From Tiliqua scincoides (lineage: Eukaryota > Chordata > Lepidosauria > Squamata > Scincidae): a stretch of 64,000 nt of DNA. Numbering within the stretch: the first letter of the stretch is position 1; each line of letters begins with the position of its first letter. The notes below the pieces were generated by a model. It was given only the letters and a program-made list of their open reading frames with translations. It made no database searches and was not told the DNA's origin. Made by a program: the position numbers and the translations under genes. Location: assembly GCF_035046505.1 (NCBI RefSeq), contig NC_089822.1, positions 270,587,054 to 270,651,053 of the forward strand, read 5' to 3'. This document shows, piece by piece, positions 42,210 through 53,530 of this stretch.

Positions 42210-42645
42210 GCACTTGCTCCCAGTGTGGAAGGGATTTTCACTCCCGAATCAGCCTTTTCAGCCACACTATGCACTGTACCAGAACGACCATTCAGAGCGC
42301 GATACCATAGTCTTTCGAGGCTGAAGATTGCCAACAAACAACATATAGAGTACATGGTATTCTTAGCATTCGATGCACAATTCCATGCAGAATGCAATGA
42401 AACAAACTGCATTGAAATGTCTCTATTCTATCAAAAGTTATAGCCAAAAAGCCAGTGGGGGCGGGATGATGGGAGATCACCATGCCCACCGCCAAGGGTT
42501 ACAAGTCATAGTAGGTATGTGGAAGCTCTTGGTTTTAGAAGCAGCCTGTCTCTGATTGCCAGATGCAGGGGAGGGCACCAGGACAAAGGTTGTTTCTGTT
42601 GTCTTGTGTGTACTCTGGTGTAGCAGTGCAATGCACTGGGTCCTT
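42210..42645 (+). repeat. Composite repeat block duplicated at 48440-48880
   Basis: Order of parts: RTE-like LINE 3' end (GTGTGGAAGGGATTTTCACTC to AAGATTGCCAAC, 42225-42337), a hAT-like internal block (GAAATGTCTCTATTC, ATAGCCAAAAAGCCAGTG), and an older CR1 3' part (GGGTTACAAGTCATAGTAGG). The same order with the same junctions occurs at 48440-48880. Confidence 0.85.
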
Positions 42646-42699
42646 GGCACATAGTAGGAATGTGGAAGTAAGTTAAGGTCTGGGGATTCAGCAGTATGT

Positions 42700-42890
42700 G
42701 GAAGCTCTTGGTTTTAGAGGCAGGCTGTCTCTGATTGCCAGATTCAGGAGAGGGCACCAGAATGCAGGTTGTGCCTGTTGTCTCGTGTGCTCCCTGGGGC
42801 ATTTGGTGGGCCACTGTGAGATACAGGTAGCTGGACTAGATGGGCCTTTGGCCTGATCCAGCAGGGCTTCTGTTTTTATGTACTTAGCCA
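42700..42890 (+). mobile_element. Older CR1 3'-UTR fragment
   Basis: GTGGAAGCTCTTGGTTTTAG to GCAGGGCTTCTGTTTTTATG. It belongs to an older CR1 subfamily than the ORF2-bearing copies. Confidence 0.85.
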
Positions 42891-43547
42891 CATCACAGTC
42901 TGGGCCAGTCTGGACTTCATCCTTTCTCATGCCATGACCCCAAAGAAATAAAGTATGAGACCCACTGCCCATTAAGTATTAGACACACTGACAGTCAGCA
43001 GCTGTGTTACAACAGACCACTGGGAGGTGACTAAAATGGGAATAACCATAGCTAGAGGTGGGTAAAAAGGGTTGTATGTTTTCACAGATTTTGGTGTTTG
43101 ACAAAGGCAGAAGTGCAGAAAGCAGAGTTATCTGTTTTTATTCCAAACTATAAATTAGAATCACTTTAAAAGCGTACTAGGTAGCTGATACAGGTAGTAT
43201 AGTGTCAGCAGATGGAGCCACAGTTATTACCCATCCACCTCCCCCTTAAATAATCAAAACCAAATAGAACTCTTTTTATGGCAGATTATTTGTGGTTAGC
43301 TCAGAAATCTCCATGAAAGGCTGAAGCTAACAGGTGAGCTAAACTGAGGCTACCTGAGGCCGCCATGAGGCCACCTGGACCTACAAGAGAAGCTGTAGGT
43401 CAAGGTATATCCCCAACCTGCAAACCGGTCATGTTGAATTTGACTCTGGTCCATGTAAAATGCAGAGTCCAGCTCAACACGCACGGCCCCCTCCCTCCCA
43501 CACGGCCCCCTCCCTCTGCCTGGCCTGGCGGTTGGCCCAACAGTGAG
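42891..43547. other. 3' flank of the V2R gene; possible poly(A) signal
   Basis: On the minus strand an AATAAA lies at 43142-43137, about 405 bp after the V2R stop codon. Nothing else is recognised. Confidence 0.35.
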
Positions 43548-44458
43548 TCAGACACTATCTTTCCTTTTCATCATCAGCTGTTCCTTTCTATTCAGATCTG
43601 GCCTCAGAAAAATAATGTAGCATTTGGGGAAAAAGAGGCAGCCCAGCAGGCCAGCACTGGAGGCCAGGATGGAGAAGACCTGCACGGCCACCGTGTGCTT
43701 CCCCTTCGTGCTCAGGTAGGCGGGCACAAAGGCCACCCAGACGCTGCAGAAGACCAGCATGCTGAAGGTGAGCAGCTTGGCCTCGTTGAAGGCCCCAGGC
43801 AGCCGCCTGGCCAGGAAGGCCCCTGTGAAGCAGACGGCGGCCAGGAAGCCCAGGTAGCCCAAAGCGCCATAGAACAGGGTGACGGACCCCGCGTTGCACT
43901 GCAGGACGATTTGGCCGGGCTGGGAGTGCCTGTCGGAGTCTGGGAAGGGTGGAGAGATTCCCAGCCAGGCAGTGCAGAGGCCGAGCTGGACAGCGGAGCA
44001 GGAGAAGATGATGGTGTTGGCCAAGCCCTTCCCCAGCCACCTCCGCATCCTGCTTCCTGGTTTGGTGGCCATGAAGGCCACCACCACGGTGATGGTTTTG
44101 GCCAAGACAGAGGAGAGGGCCAGGGAGAAGATGATGCTGAAGGCCATTTGGCGGAGGAGGCAGGTCACCCTCCTTGGCCGGCCGATGAACAGAAAGGAGG
44201 ACAAAAAGGAGAGCAAGAGGGAGGCAAGAAGGAAGTAGGAGAGATCCCGGTTGTTGGCCTTGACTACCGGAGTCTCACGGTGTTTGATGAAAGCTCCTAA
44301 CACTAAACTCGTGGTTATGGAGAAGACCAGAGCAGAAGACGCCAGAAGGGCACCCAGACAGTCTTCAAAGGACAGGAAAGTTATGACCTTGGGGACACAC
44401 TGAGTCTGGGCCTTGTTTGGATGCTGGTCTTCCGGACACTTGTCGCAATGATCTGCAT
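43548..44458 (-). CDS. V2R exon 6 (seven-transmembrane domain)
   Basis: TTTCCATTTCAG|ATGCAGATC, phase 1, gives [20 protein letters not shown], then seven hydrophobic helices. The hallmarks [67 protein letters not shown] and [15 protein letters not shown] are all intact. Ends MMKRKDSV then stop. Confidence 0.96.
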
Positions 44459-47400
44459 CTGAAATGGAAAAAAATCAGTGTCTCTAATATCATTTAATGT
44501 GCCTTACATCCCATAATAGTGTGTCATCCCAATGCTCTCGCCCCCCCCCCACCGGTACAGCCATACCAGAAACACCACAATGTATCTTCCTTGAGTGGAG
44601 GGTGGGTCCGATAACTCTGCCCTCTCTTCACTCTGTCCTCCAGCCCCATTCCTCCCTGATCTTAGCCCGCTCCCCCTCCCACTGACTGACCTGCTCCAGC
44701 AGGTGTCAGCGACACACACAGGAAGGCTCCAGCCTTCCCACAGGTGCTCTGGCCATGTGCTATGGAAATGGAAGAGGAATGCGGAGGAGCTAAGAACAGA
44801 GAAGGCACCAAAGCTCCCCGCTCTCCTCCCGCTCCAGGGCCTGGAAAAGGCAGGGGCAAGTGGGGCTGCAGAGGACCGCACAGAGGGTGGGAGGGCAGGA
44901 CTCGGCAGGCTGCCTCTGAGGCTGGGGGTCCGGGCTGGCCCTGGTCTCGAGCACAAAGCACTGTGGATGGACGGACAGGCCGAGGAAGGTTGACCTACTG
45001 GCCAAAGAGAACCCAACCAACCTCCTACTGCCGTGTCACTTATTTAGGAAGGTTTCGCGAACAGACAGTAATGCAGTTTGAACCACAGGGAGAGCCTGCA
45101 GCTGGCTGTGTCCAGTCCTGCCCCCACTTCACCGCCCCCACCTGCAGACACAGTTTACTGTCCAGAGTAATTTCTCGCTAAGCATTTTGTGAGATAAATG
45201 ATGGCTATTAAAGGTAGACAAAGGAAGAAGGGCTCTGACTTAAGGACTGTCTGGACACCTCCACAGAATGGGTCTGAGTCAACCTTTGCCCCACTCCCCA
45301 CGAACAGCCCATCGCTTTGGAGCCCCCCACCTTCCTGGGAGGAGACGGTCCCTTCTGCGCACCGAGCACACGCGTAGCAGCACAGCGGCCTTCCTTCCTG
45401 AATCAGCTTGCTGTATCCCGGGAGGCAGCTGCTGGTGCACCTCGACTGAGGCAGGGTCTAAGCAGGAAGACAAGGCGCGTCAAGGAGAATCTGTGTGGTG
45501 GGGGAGCAGTTGGTCTGTAGCAGTGAGTCACACAGTCGGGGGGACCCAACAGGACCTCGAGTCTTAGGTTTGCAGGCACGCCAGGATAGTTCTTGGGGGT
45601 AGAATTGGGAAGAGACCCCTCCCTGATCCTCATGGTGATGCTGCACTCCAAAGCCTGGCTTTCCCAGAAGTTCCACAAAGACATTCAGCAGCATGGGCTC
45701 CAGACAAGGTAGGATCCTGTGGGACTCAGGAGGTCAAAGGACAGAGCCCCAGTGCTGCCACGTGCAGACCACTCTAGAACATAAGAACATAAGAACAGCC
45801 CCACTGGATCAGGCCATAGGCCCATCTAGTCCAGCTTCCTGTATCTCACAGCGGCCCACCAAATGCCCCAGGGAGCACACCAGATAACAAGAGACCTCAT
45901 CCTGGTGCCCTCCCTTGCATTGGCATTCTGACATAGCCCATTTCTAAAATCAGGAGGTTGCGTATACACATCATGGCTTGTACCCCATAATGGATTTTTC
46001 CTCCAGAAACTTGTCCAATCCCCTTTTAAAGGCGTCTAGGCTAGACGCCAGCACCACATCCTGTGGCAAGGAATTCCACAGACCGACCACGCGCTGAGTA
46101 AAGAAATATTTTCTTTTGTCTGTCCTAACCCGCCCAACACTCAATTTTAGTGGATGTCCCCTGGTTCTGGTATTATGTGAGAGTGTAAAGAGCATCTCCC
46201 TATCCACTCTGTCCATTCCCTGCATAATTTTGTATGTCTCAATCATGTCCCCCCTCAGGCGTCTCTTTTCTAGGCTGAAGAGGCCCAAACGCCGTAGCCT
46301 TTCCTCATAAGGAAGGTGCCCCAGCCCCGTAATCATCTTAGTCGCTCTCTTTTGCACCTTTTCCATTTCCACTATGTCTTTTTTGAGATGCGGCGACCAG
46401 AACTGGACACAATACTCCAGGTGTGGCCTTACCATAGATTTGTACAACGGCATTATAATACTAGCCGTTTTGTTCTCTATACCCTTCCTAATGACCCCAA
46501 GCATAGAATTGGCCTTCTTCACTGCCGCAGCACATTGGGTCGACACTTTCATCGACCTGTCCACCACCACCCCAAGATCTCTCTCCTGATCTGTCACAGA
46601 CAGCTCAGAACCCATCAGCCTATATCTAAAGTTTGGATTTTTTGCCCCAATGTGCATGACTTTACACTTACTGACATTGAAGCGCATCTGCCATTTTGCT
46701 GCCCATTCTGCCAGTCTGGAGAGATCCTTCTGGAGCTCCTCACGATCACTTCTAGTCTTTACCACTCGGAAAAGTTTGGTGTCGTCTGCAAACTTAGCCA
46801 CTTCACTGCTCAACCCTGTCTCCAGGTCATTTATGAAGAGTCTGGAACCAGCACCACACACTGCCCCCAACCCCAGAGTGGCCAGGTGGTCCTGTAAAGC
46901 ATCGTCACTGATGGGGCCGAATTCCACTGCAGAACACACTTGCCCACCCAGATTCTGATGTGGGTTGTCCTCCAAGGCCACCCAGGCAGTTCCACTCCCC
47001 AACCCAAACTGCAGCAGGACTGATATGTGTCTAAGACTTTCCTAAAGACCTTCTGCCCTGTCAACAGAGGAGGCTCTTCCACTTGCTGCAGATCAGATTC
47101 TCCAGCTGCCAGTTTAAGTCACTGACTGCAACCTCAGGACCCCCCTCCATGTTTTGCATTGGGGTTTAGGTGTGGCTGCCCCAGCGATGTTTAGCCCTGT
47201 TTGGTGCCACCAGAACCCGCATTTGTTGCCTGCCCATCACACACTGCTCCCGCCTTTGCTCTACTCCTGCTGTCAGGAGTTTTGTCTTGTAAAATATGTG
47301 GGCAGGAAAAGGACTCTCAGCTTTTGAATCTTGAGATGATGCATCTAATATTTTATTAGATGTTAGAAATAATGGATTTCCCCACCTGATTGAACCATTC

Positions 47401-50400
47401 AGGCCACTCAATGGCGCCCTGGTCTATGGAGACGTGAAGGCCTGGTGGGCTGTCACGTCTTGCCAGACTCCCAAATGTCACTCTGACAACAGACATGTTG
47501 GGAAAAAGGACCCAGTTCACAATGTCAAAGTCGGCTGCCAGATCTCCATCCCCATCGACATACAGGCCGTCCAGGGAAGTGTTGTAGACCCCAAAGTTCT
47601 TCAGGAAAGGATGGAGCTGACACAAAAGAGAAACATCAGAGGTCAGGGAACCGTGTTGGGTGTTTCACAGAGATTGAATCTCCTATGAGTCAGGGACGAT
47701 GCCAATGAAAACGGCTGATTGGTTGGTTTGTCTAAACCCCGTTTTCTATTCTGCTGCCCAGTGGCAGATCTACCCCATTTGCCACCTCCAGGTATGCCTC
47801 TGCCTTGAATCCTGAGTCAGTCCGTGAAAGACACAGGCAACTTGATCACCGCAACTCCCCATTTGTTCCCCTCCTTCAGGGTAAGCCCCCACTGTTGCCA
47901 TGGGTCAACTCAGACCTGTGTCAGCGATATCACTGGTGCATGACCACCTTGACAGGTGAAGGGAAATTGGGTCTAGAAAGTGCTTCCTGTTCTGCCCATC
48001 TACTTGTTCCACCCTCTTCTCACCTCCCTCCCAACACCTGTGCGGCCTTACCTGCACCAGCAGGCATCCAGGGTTGAGTGTTGGGAGAGTTAGGACAGAC
48101 AAAAAAAATATTTCTTTACCCAGCGTCTAATTAGTTTGTGGAACTCTTTGCCACAAGAAGTAGTGATGGCATCTTGTCTGGATGCCTTTAAGAGGGGACT
48201 GGACCAATTTCTGGAGGAGAAGTTCATTACGGGTTACAAGTCATAGTAGGTCTGTGCAAGCTCTTGGGTTTAGAGGCAGGCCGCCTCTGTTTGCCAGATG
48301 CAGGGGAGGGCAACGGGATGCAGGTTCTGTCTGTTGTCTTGTGTTCTCCCTGGGGCATTGGTGGGCCACTGTGAGGTACAGGAAGCTGGACTAGATGAGT
48401 CTTTGGCCTGATCCAGCACGGCTCTTATGTTCTTATGTTTTTAGCCAGTGTGGAAGGGATTGTCACTCCCAAATCGGCCTTTTCAGCCATACTAGGTGCT
48501 GTGCCAAAACCACCATTCAGGGTGCGATACCAGAGTCTTCCGAGACTGAAGGTTGCCAACAATTTCAAACAACATAAAGAGTACATGGTATTCTTTACCA
48601 TTCGATGCACATTTTCATGCAGAATGCAATGAAACAAACTGCATTGAAATGTCTCTATTCTATCAAAAGTTATAGCCAAAAAGCCAGTGGGGGCGGGATG
48701 ATGGGAGATCACCATGCCCACCGCCAAGGGTTACAAGTCATAGTAGGTATGTGGAAGCTCTTGGTTTTAGAGATAGGCTGTCTCCTATTGCCAGATGCAG
48801 AGGAGGGCACCAGGACAAAGGTTGTGTCTGTTGTCTTGTGTGCTCCCTCGGGCATTTGGTGGCCTCCTTTGGCCTGATCCAGGAGGGCTTTTCTGATGTT
48901 CTTATGACTAGGTCTTGTTCAAGGTGTTCTCTTTCTGTCTGGCTTTGATCATGGCGTGGACTCATCCACCAGTTTCCCTAGTAAACAGAGAGTAGCAGAA
49001 AACAGGGGCAGTTAACTATGAGCTCTCCAAAAGGCACAGCTGTGCCCCGGCCAGCCCGCCCCCCCCCCATTTTTCCTTCACAGAGGCATGTGAATGTTTT
49101 ACTCCAGGTGTGAAATATGTATGAAGCCAGCCTGAGCTGTACTGCATCTGAGCTATGCTAAGCTAGATGTGTAGATCTGCCGCACAGTCTGCCCAGAACA
49201 AGGAAAGGGTTTTGAGAATCATTGCAAAGGCATCCTGGCTGCAAGTGTGATCTCTTGCCCCCCATACACATAAGAACATAAGAACAGCCCCACTGGATCA
49301 GGCTATGGCCCATCTAGTCCAGTTTCCTGTATCTCACAGCGGCCCACCAAATGCCCCAGGGAGCACACCAGATAACAAAAGACCACATCCTGGTGCCCTC
49401 CCTTGAATCTGGCATTCTGACATAGCCCATTTCTAAAATCAGGAGGTTGCGCATACACATCATGGCTTGTAACCCGTAATGGATTTTTCCTCCAGAAGCT
49501 TGTCCAATCCCCTTTTAAAGGTGTCCAGGCCAGATGCCGTCACAGACTTTGAGTGAGAGAGAGAGTGAGAGAGAGAGAGAAAGAGAGAGATGCCAGTGGG
49601 GCTGATGGTGGCCAGTGTGACACTCCAGGCTGGGGGGGAGGCAGCAGGAAGGGGCAGGCAGAGCAAATTACCCCCTTTACCCCCCTCTCCTTGGCCCTGC
49701 CTCGGGGACTTCTGCTGGATGGTCTGTGTCCCCTGGAGCCACTTGGAGGGGGCAGAAAGAAGGACCTGTGCAGGGAGAGACACTACTGGATTTCCCTGAA
49801 AGATACGTGCCATTTCACTTCCTTCTGACCTTGTTCCAAGGCCCATCAGTAGCCCTGACTGTCTGGGTGGGGAGAGGAGTACCTGCCACGCCTGCACCCT
49901 CGGAACCTCCAGGCTGCCTCCGGCCTCCACCACCCTCCGCCGGAGTCGAGACGAAGACGCGGCATGTAAGGCTTGCGCCACGGCCTGGACAGCGCTGTGG
50001 ATGGCATAGCTGTCTATGGCCAGGGTTCTTTCCATCACGTCCCAAGGCAGGGGCTGCAGTCTTTCTCTGCACCTCGTCCAGCCTTTCATGGACAGAACAG
50101 ACTTAGGAAACGCACAGTGAAATCTCCCCTCCACTAACCGCTGCCAGGTGAAGTGAAGAAATTTGAAACCATTATAATTTGACCTTTTCATTGACTGGAT
50201 GGAGAAGGAAAAAAGACCTTGAATGTGCTGGAAAGATAAACCACTGAACCTCAGGTCCAAGGTGAAGTCCCAAAAGGCTGTTGTGATCCAGATTTTCCCC
50301 ACTATGGGTTTTATTAAGATTTCAACTGCCCGTTGTATAATGAATATTCCATTCATGAAGGAATCAGTCTCTGCATAGTAAAGAAACACATTGACTTGTA

Positions 50401-53283
50401 TCTCCTTGAGGAATGATTCGTAACGGATCACCACATTATTTGTAGTTATCCCTGAAATGCTCTGGGAGTAAGCGACGCAAATGCCACTCTGAGTTAACTT
50501 GGGCGTCAAGGTCCTGATGAACCGCTCTCCATTGTCAGTGTCTGGAGCAACCAGAGCGACCCAGGACCACTGGAAGTGCAGGAGCAGCCCGACCACCCCC
50601 ATGTACTGGGGCTCTTTGGGGACCGTCCGATAGAAAAAGGGGGACCGAGTTCTGTCATTCAGACCACGAGCCATGAAAGCATAACTGACCTGGGAAGGGA
50701 AAGGGGAGATGGATGTTTGGATTTCTCTTCAGGTCACATATTTGGTGGCCTGAGCTTGTTAACAGTGAGCAAAACCCTTTTTCATTCTGATGCAAGGAAG
50801 CCCCCACCCACTGCAAGGACACGTCCACGGAACTAGGCAGTGCTTCTCTGTTCAGCCTACTCACACACTGCATGCCCCACCTCATTTTTGGATGGGAGGC
50901 AGCCACGTGGGACGAGACGCAGCCTGTGCCCTCCACCCACTCTCACCTGGGGAATTTTGTAGGCAGTCAACATGGCTGAAATATGGCTGGAGAGGCCAGC
51001 TTCAGCCCCTTCAAGAACTGCCAGCAGCCGTCTCTGCCTTCCACAGCTATAGTTTGGAACACGTGTCTCTCCAGTGGAGAGCAGGTCTACAAGGGCATCG
51101 GAAGTCACTCGGGCATCAAAATAGGTGTTGTAGATGTTGTAGCCCAGAGTGACATTGGGCAAGAGCCTGGGGTCCTGGTTGATCTTCTCAGTGGTAAACA
51201 GGAAGGACAGGATGAGCCAGTACTGTGTAGCTGCTTTCCTGAAACAAAAGGACTGTGCCAGGTTGTTGATGCAAAGGTCTGGATTTTGCTGGGGGTCAGA
51301 ACTGTGGCTACCCCAGGTCTAGTTCCGAAACATGAGGGGATTCCCATATGTGGGTTTAGGCGTGTCAGGCTGGACATCCATGCTATGAGGTGACCAACCC
51401 TTTTCACTCTAAAAGGAAGCCAGGGCAGGACCCCTCCCCAACCCCATCCTCTGCACAGGTGAGCATCTAAGGCTGCCTGGACTGAGTCAGTCCCTTGGCC
51501 CCTGAACTCAGCATTGCCCGCTGACTGGCAGCAGCTCCTCGGGGTGTCAGATGGGGATCTTTCAAAGGCTGGACTGCCAGGGATTGAACCTGGCATGCAA
51601 GGCAGGTGCTCTCTCTGTTAAGGCCCAGGTGGGGGGACTTATGCCATCACCTTTGGGGTGAAGATTTCATTGGTCGGGATGGTGGTCAGGGGAGCCCAGC
51701 TCAGGAATCACAATGGCCTTTTGTGCAAAGGACACATTGCCTGGAGATGCAGGTGCTTCTCAGAGCCCAGCACTTCTCCCTCCCAGCAGCAATGGCCAGA
51801 GGATTTGCACCCACCCTGGAAGCCCTGCAGGGCTGGCTGATTGCTCAGGGGCTGAATTGGCACCTTGAGGACTGCAGGGGGCTTGCCTCTTTTGCAAGGG
51901 AGGGGGAATTAATCAAGTCATCATTGATCATTCTGCCTGGCCAGGCTCATGGCTTGTGAGGTTGGGAGAAATTGGGAGTCAGTTGGTGATGTGCTTTCCC
52001 TAAGCAGCCTCGTAGGGGAGGGCAGAGGAGGGTTGAGGACTGCAGAGAACTGCGACTGTCTGACTCACTGCTCAGGCTGCAGGTGGTGGGGATGTGGACC
52101 TGCTACGAGGAGCCCAGACCTAGGCAGTTTCAAATCACCACCTTTGAGTGGGGGGTGGGACGACCCCCCCAAGTGTGGGGACTACAGATGTGGAGTGGCA
52201 GACTGCAGTCCAAATGGTGCCTTAGTGTGGATGCATTCCCAGATTTTTCCCCCATATGGCTTGTGAGGTTGGGGGAAAGGGGAGAAGGACATACAAGTGT
52301 AAGGAAACTGGGAGTCAGTTGGTGATGTGGTTTCCCTAAGCAGCCTCTTAGGGGAGGACAGAGGAGGGTTGAGGAGTGCAGAGAACTGCAACTGCCTGAC
52401 CCACTGCCCAGAGCTGCAGGTTGTGGGTGGTGGGGATGTGGACCTGCTACGAGGAGCTGGGATCTACACAGGTGATCAAATCACCACCAGTGAGCTGGAG
52501 GGGCACTCTCCCCAAGTGTGGGGGCTGCAACTGACTACAGCTGTGAAGTGGCACTCCAAATGGTGCCTTAGTGTGTGGATGCATTCCCAGATTTTCCCCA
52601 TATGGCTTGTGAGGTTGGGGGAAGGGGGAGAAATTGGGAGTCAGTTGGTGATGTGGTTTCCCTAAGCAGCCTCTTAGGGGAGGGCAGAGGAGGGTTCAGG
52701 ACTGCAGAGAACTACAACTGGCTGACCCACTGCCCAGGGCTGCAGGGTGTGGGTGGTGGGGATGTGGACCTGCTAAGAGGAACTGGGATCTACACAGGTT
52801 CAAATCAACACCAGTGAGACGGGGTGGGGGGGACACTCTCCCCAAGTGTTGGGACTGTAACTGACTACAGCTGTGAAGTGGCACTCCAAATGGTGCCTTA
52901 GTGTGTGGATGCATTCCCAGATTTTCCCCCATAGGCAGAAGGATTGCTGATTTAGCTGAGACAAAGACAAAATAGGAAAAGCCCCCCCCCCCCAATTCAG
53001 GATGGCTGGAAGCCATGACATCAGAAGGGGCTGTAGCAGCCACCAAGACCTTCATGACTTACCTGGAAATGCTGGTTGAGGGAGGCTCAGTCAAGGGCCG
53101 TGGCTGAAATAAGACTCTGTTTGTGGAAACGGCCCCACCGAGGAGGTAGTCTCCTGGCCTGTAATAATTGAGCAGCTCCTTCTCCTCCCTGTTCACAGAC
53201 TGGGGGCATTTTGCCTTTAGGCCCCCCCAGGCCACAGGGAACAGGAGCAGCAGCAGCAGTCTGGGCACCCCTGCTGCAGTCAT
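43548..53283 (-). CDS. Vomeronasal type-2 receptor (V2R), six exons, apparently intact
   Basis: CDS is complement of 43548-44458, 45331-45457, 47386-47616, 49883-50689, 50947-51238, 53063-53283: 2589 bp, 862 residues plus stop. Splice sites are all GT-AG and phases agree at every junction (2, 0, 0, 0, 1). Order: signal peptide ([15 protein letters not shown]), Venus-flytrap ligand-binding domain (exons 1-4), nine-cysteine domain (exon 5 and start of exon 6), seven-transmembrane class C domain (exon 6). Length and exon sizes match V2R genes. V2Rs are apical dendritic receptors of basal vomeronasal neurons that bind peptide or protein cues and signal through Go. I see no stop or frameshift. Introns carry CR1 copies and tandem repeats. 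Subfamily cannot be assigned without a tree. Confidence 0.93.
44459..45330. other. V2R intron 5
   Basis: No repeat recognised. GC-rich with chance ORFs on both strands. Confidence 0.6.
45331..45457 (-). CDS. V2R exon 5 (cysteine-rich)
   Basis: CCTGCTTAG|ACCCTGCC to CAGGAAG|GTGGGG, 127 bp, too short to show as a long ORF. It encodes [20 protein letters not shown] and [18 protein letters not shown]. Six cysteines here plus three at the start of exon 6 make the nine of the NCD3G domain, which couples the flytrap to the membrane domain. Confidence 0.9.
45779..46842 (-). mobile_element. Young CR1 LINE in V2R intron 4
   Basis: From the 3' end AACATAAGAACATAAGAACAG at 45779 to a 5' truncation just before the FADD box ([21 protein letters not shown]). 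The RT C-terminus is open to [10 protein letters not shown]. Same strand as the receptor, so its 3' end does not oppose transcription. Confidence 0.95.
46843..47385. other. Rest of V2R intron 4
   Basis: Nothing recognised. Confidence 0.5.
47386..47616 (-). CDS. V2R exon 4
   Basis: TTTGTGTCAG|CTCCATCC to TTCAATCAG|GTGGGG, 231 bp. It encodes [36 protein letters not shown] and [13 protein letters not shown], a strong V2R signature. Confidence 0.95.
48075..48440 (+). mobile_element. Older CR1 LINE 3' end in V2R intron 3
   Basis: [14 protein letters not shown]-like ORF2 end, LCGTLCHKK-like, then a 3' UTR ending GGCTCTTATGTTCTTATG. Same older subfamily as 54731-54958, antisense to the receptor. 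Confidence 0.85.
48440..48905 (+). repeat. Composite block duplicated from/at 42210-42645
   Basis: RTE-like LINE end (48444-48560), hAT-like internal block (48580-48690) and CR1 3' part (48725-48905), in the same order and with near-identical junctions as the copy at 42.2 kb. Lies in V2R intron 3. Confidence 0.85.
49269..49546 (-). mobile_element. CR1 3' end in V2R intron 3
   Basis: 3' UTR plus the last codons of ORF2 ([20 protein letters not shown]). 5'-truncated at a (GA)n tract (49554-49590). It is in frame with the read-through of V2R exon 3. Confidence 0.92.
49883..50689 (-). CDS. V2R exon 3 (main ligand-binding exon)
   Basis: TTCCCAG|GTCAGTTATGC to GGCGTGGCAG|GTACTC, 807 bp, phase 0 at both ends. 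Diagnostic blocks are [64 protein letters not shown] and [12 protein letters not shown]. The frame stays open past the donor for another ~140 codons into intron 3. Confidence 0.95.
50947..51238 (-). CDS. V2R exon 2
   Basis: TTTTGTTTCAG|GAAAGC to TTCCCCAG|GTGAGA, 292 bp. It encodes the first part of the Venus-flytrap domain ([18 protein letters not shown], then [17 protein letters not shown]). Confidence 0.9.
51945..52935. repeat. Three-unit tandem repeat (~310-345 bp) in V2R intron 1
   Basis: Units start near 51947, 52254 and 52601 with ATGGCTTGTGAGGTTGGG and share GGGAGTCAGTTGGTGATGTG, GATGTGGACCTGCTA and AAATGGTGCCTTAGTGTG. Copies differ by short indels. Confidence 0.92.
53063..53283 (-). 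CDS. V2R exon 1 (signal peptide)
   Basis: The ATG at 53283-53281 gives [20 protein letters not shown], a clear signal peptide, then [20 protein letters not shown] and [15 protein letters not shown]. An upstream in-frame ATG at 53373 is less likely because it would bury the signal sequence. The donor CATTTCCAG|GTAAGT is strong, phase 2. Confidence 0.85.
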
Positions 53284-53530
53284 CTCCCAGCATCTGCTCT
53301 CCAACACCAGCTGCGGATTGGAAGCCAAGACCGTCTTGCCAGGTGGAGGCTGCAGTCCAGGCGGAGGCTGCAAGTCCTTTCAGTGGCTTGCATCTGAAGG
53401 GGGTGATATGAAGCTTCACAGCAGAGGCCCTGCCTGGCTGAATTCCCATTCCGAGCTCTCCGTGGACCAGAAGCTATTTCTGCAGCTGTTTCTTCAGACA
53501 CAGTCTCTGTTGATGAAGTTAAAGATGATC
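53284..53530 (-). promoter_or_regulatory. V2R 5' flank, conserved with the relic at 28 kb
   Basis: The ~240 bp upstream of the V2R start are similar to 28020-28520 on the plus strand. Retention in a relic suggests it is part of the ancestral 5' exon or promoter. No TATA box is identified with confidence. Confidence 0.4.

Noticed and set aside
43365-44300. 311-codon plus-strand ORF
   Set aside because: Antisense shadow of V2R exon 6, with a Gly/Glu/Gln-rich composition and no domain.
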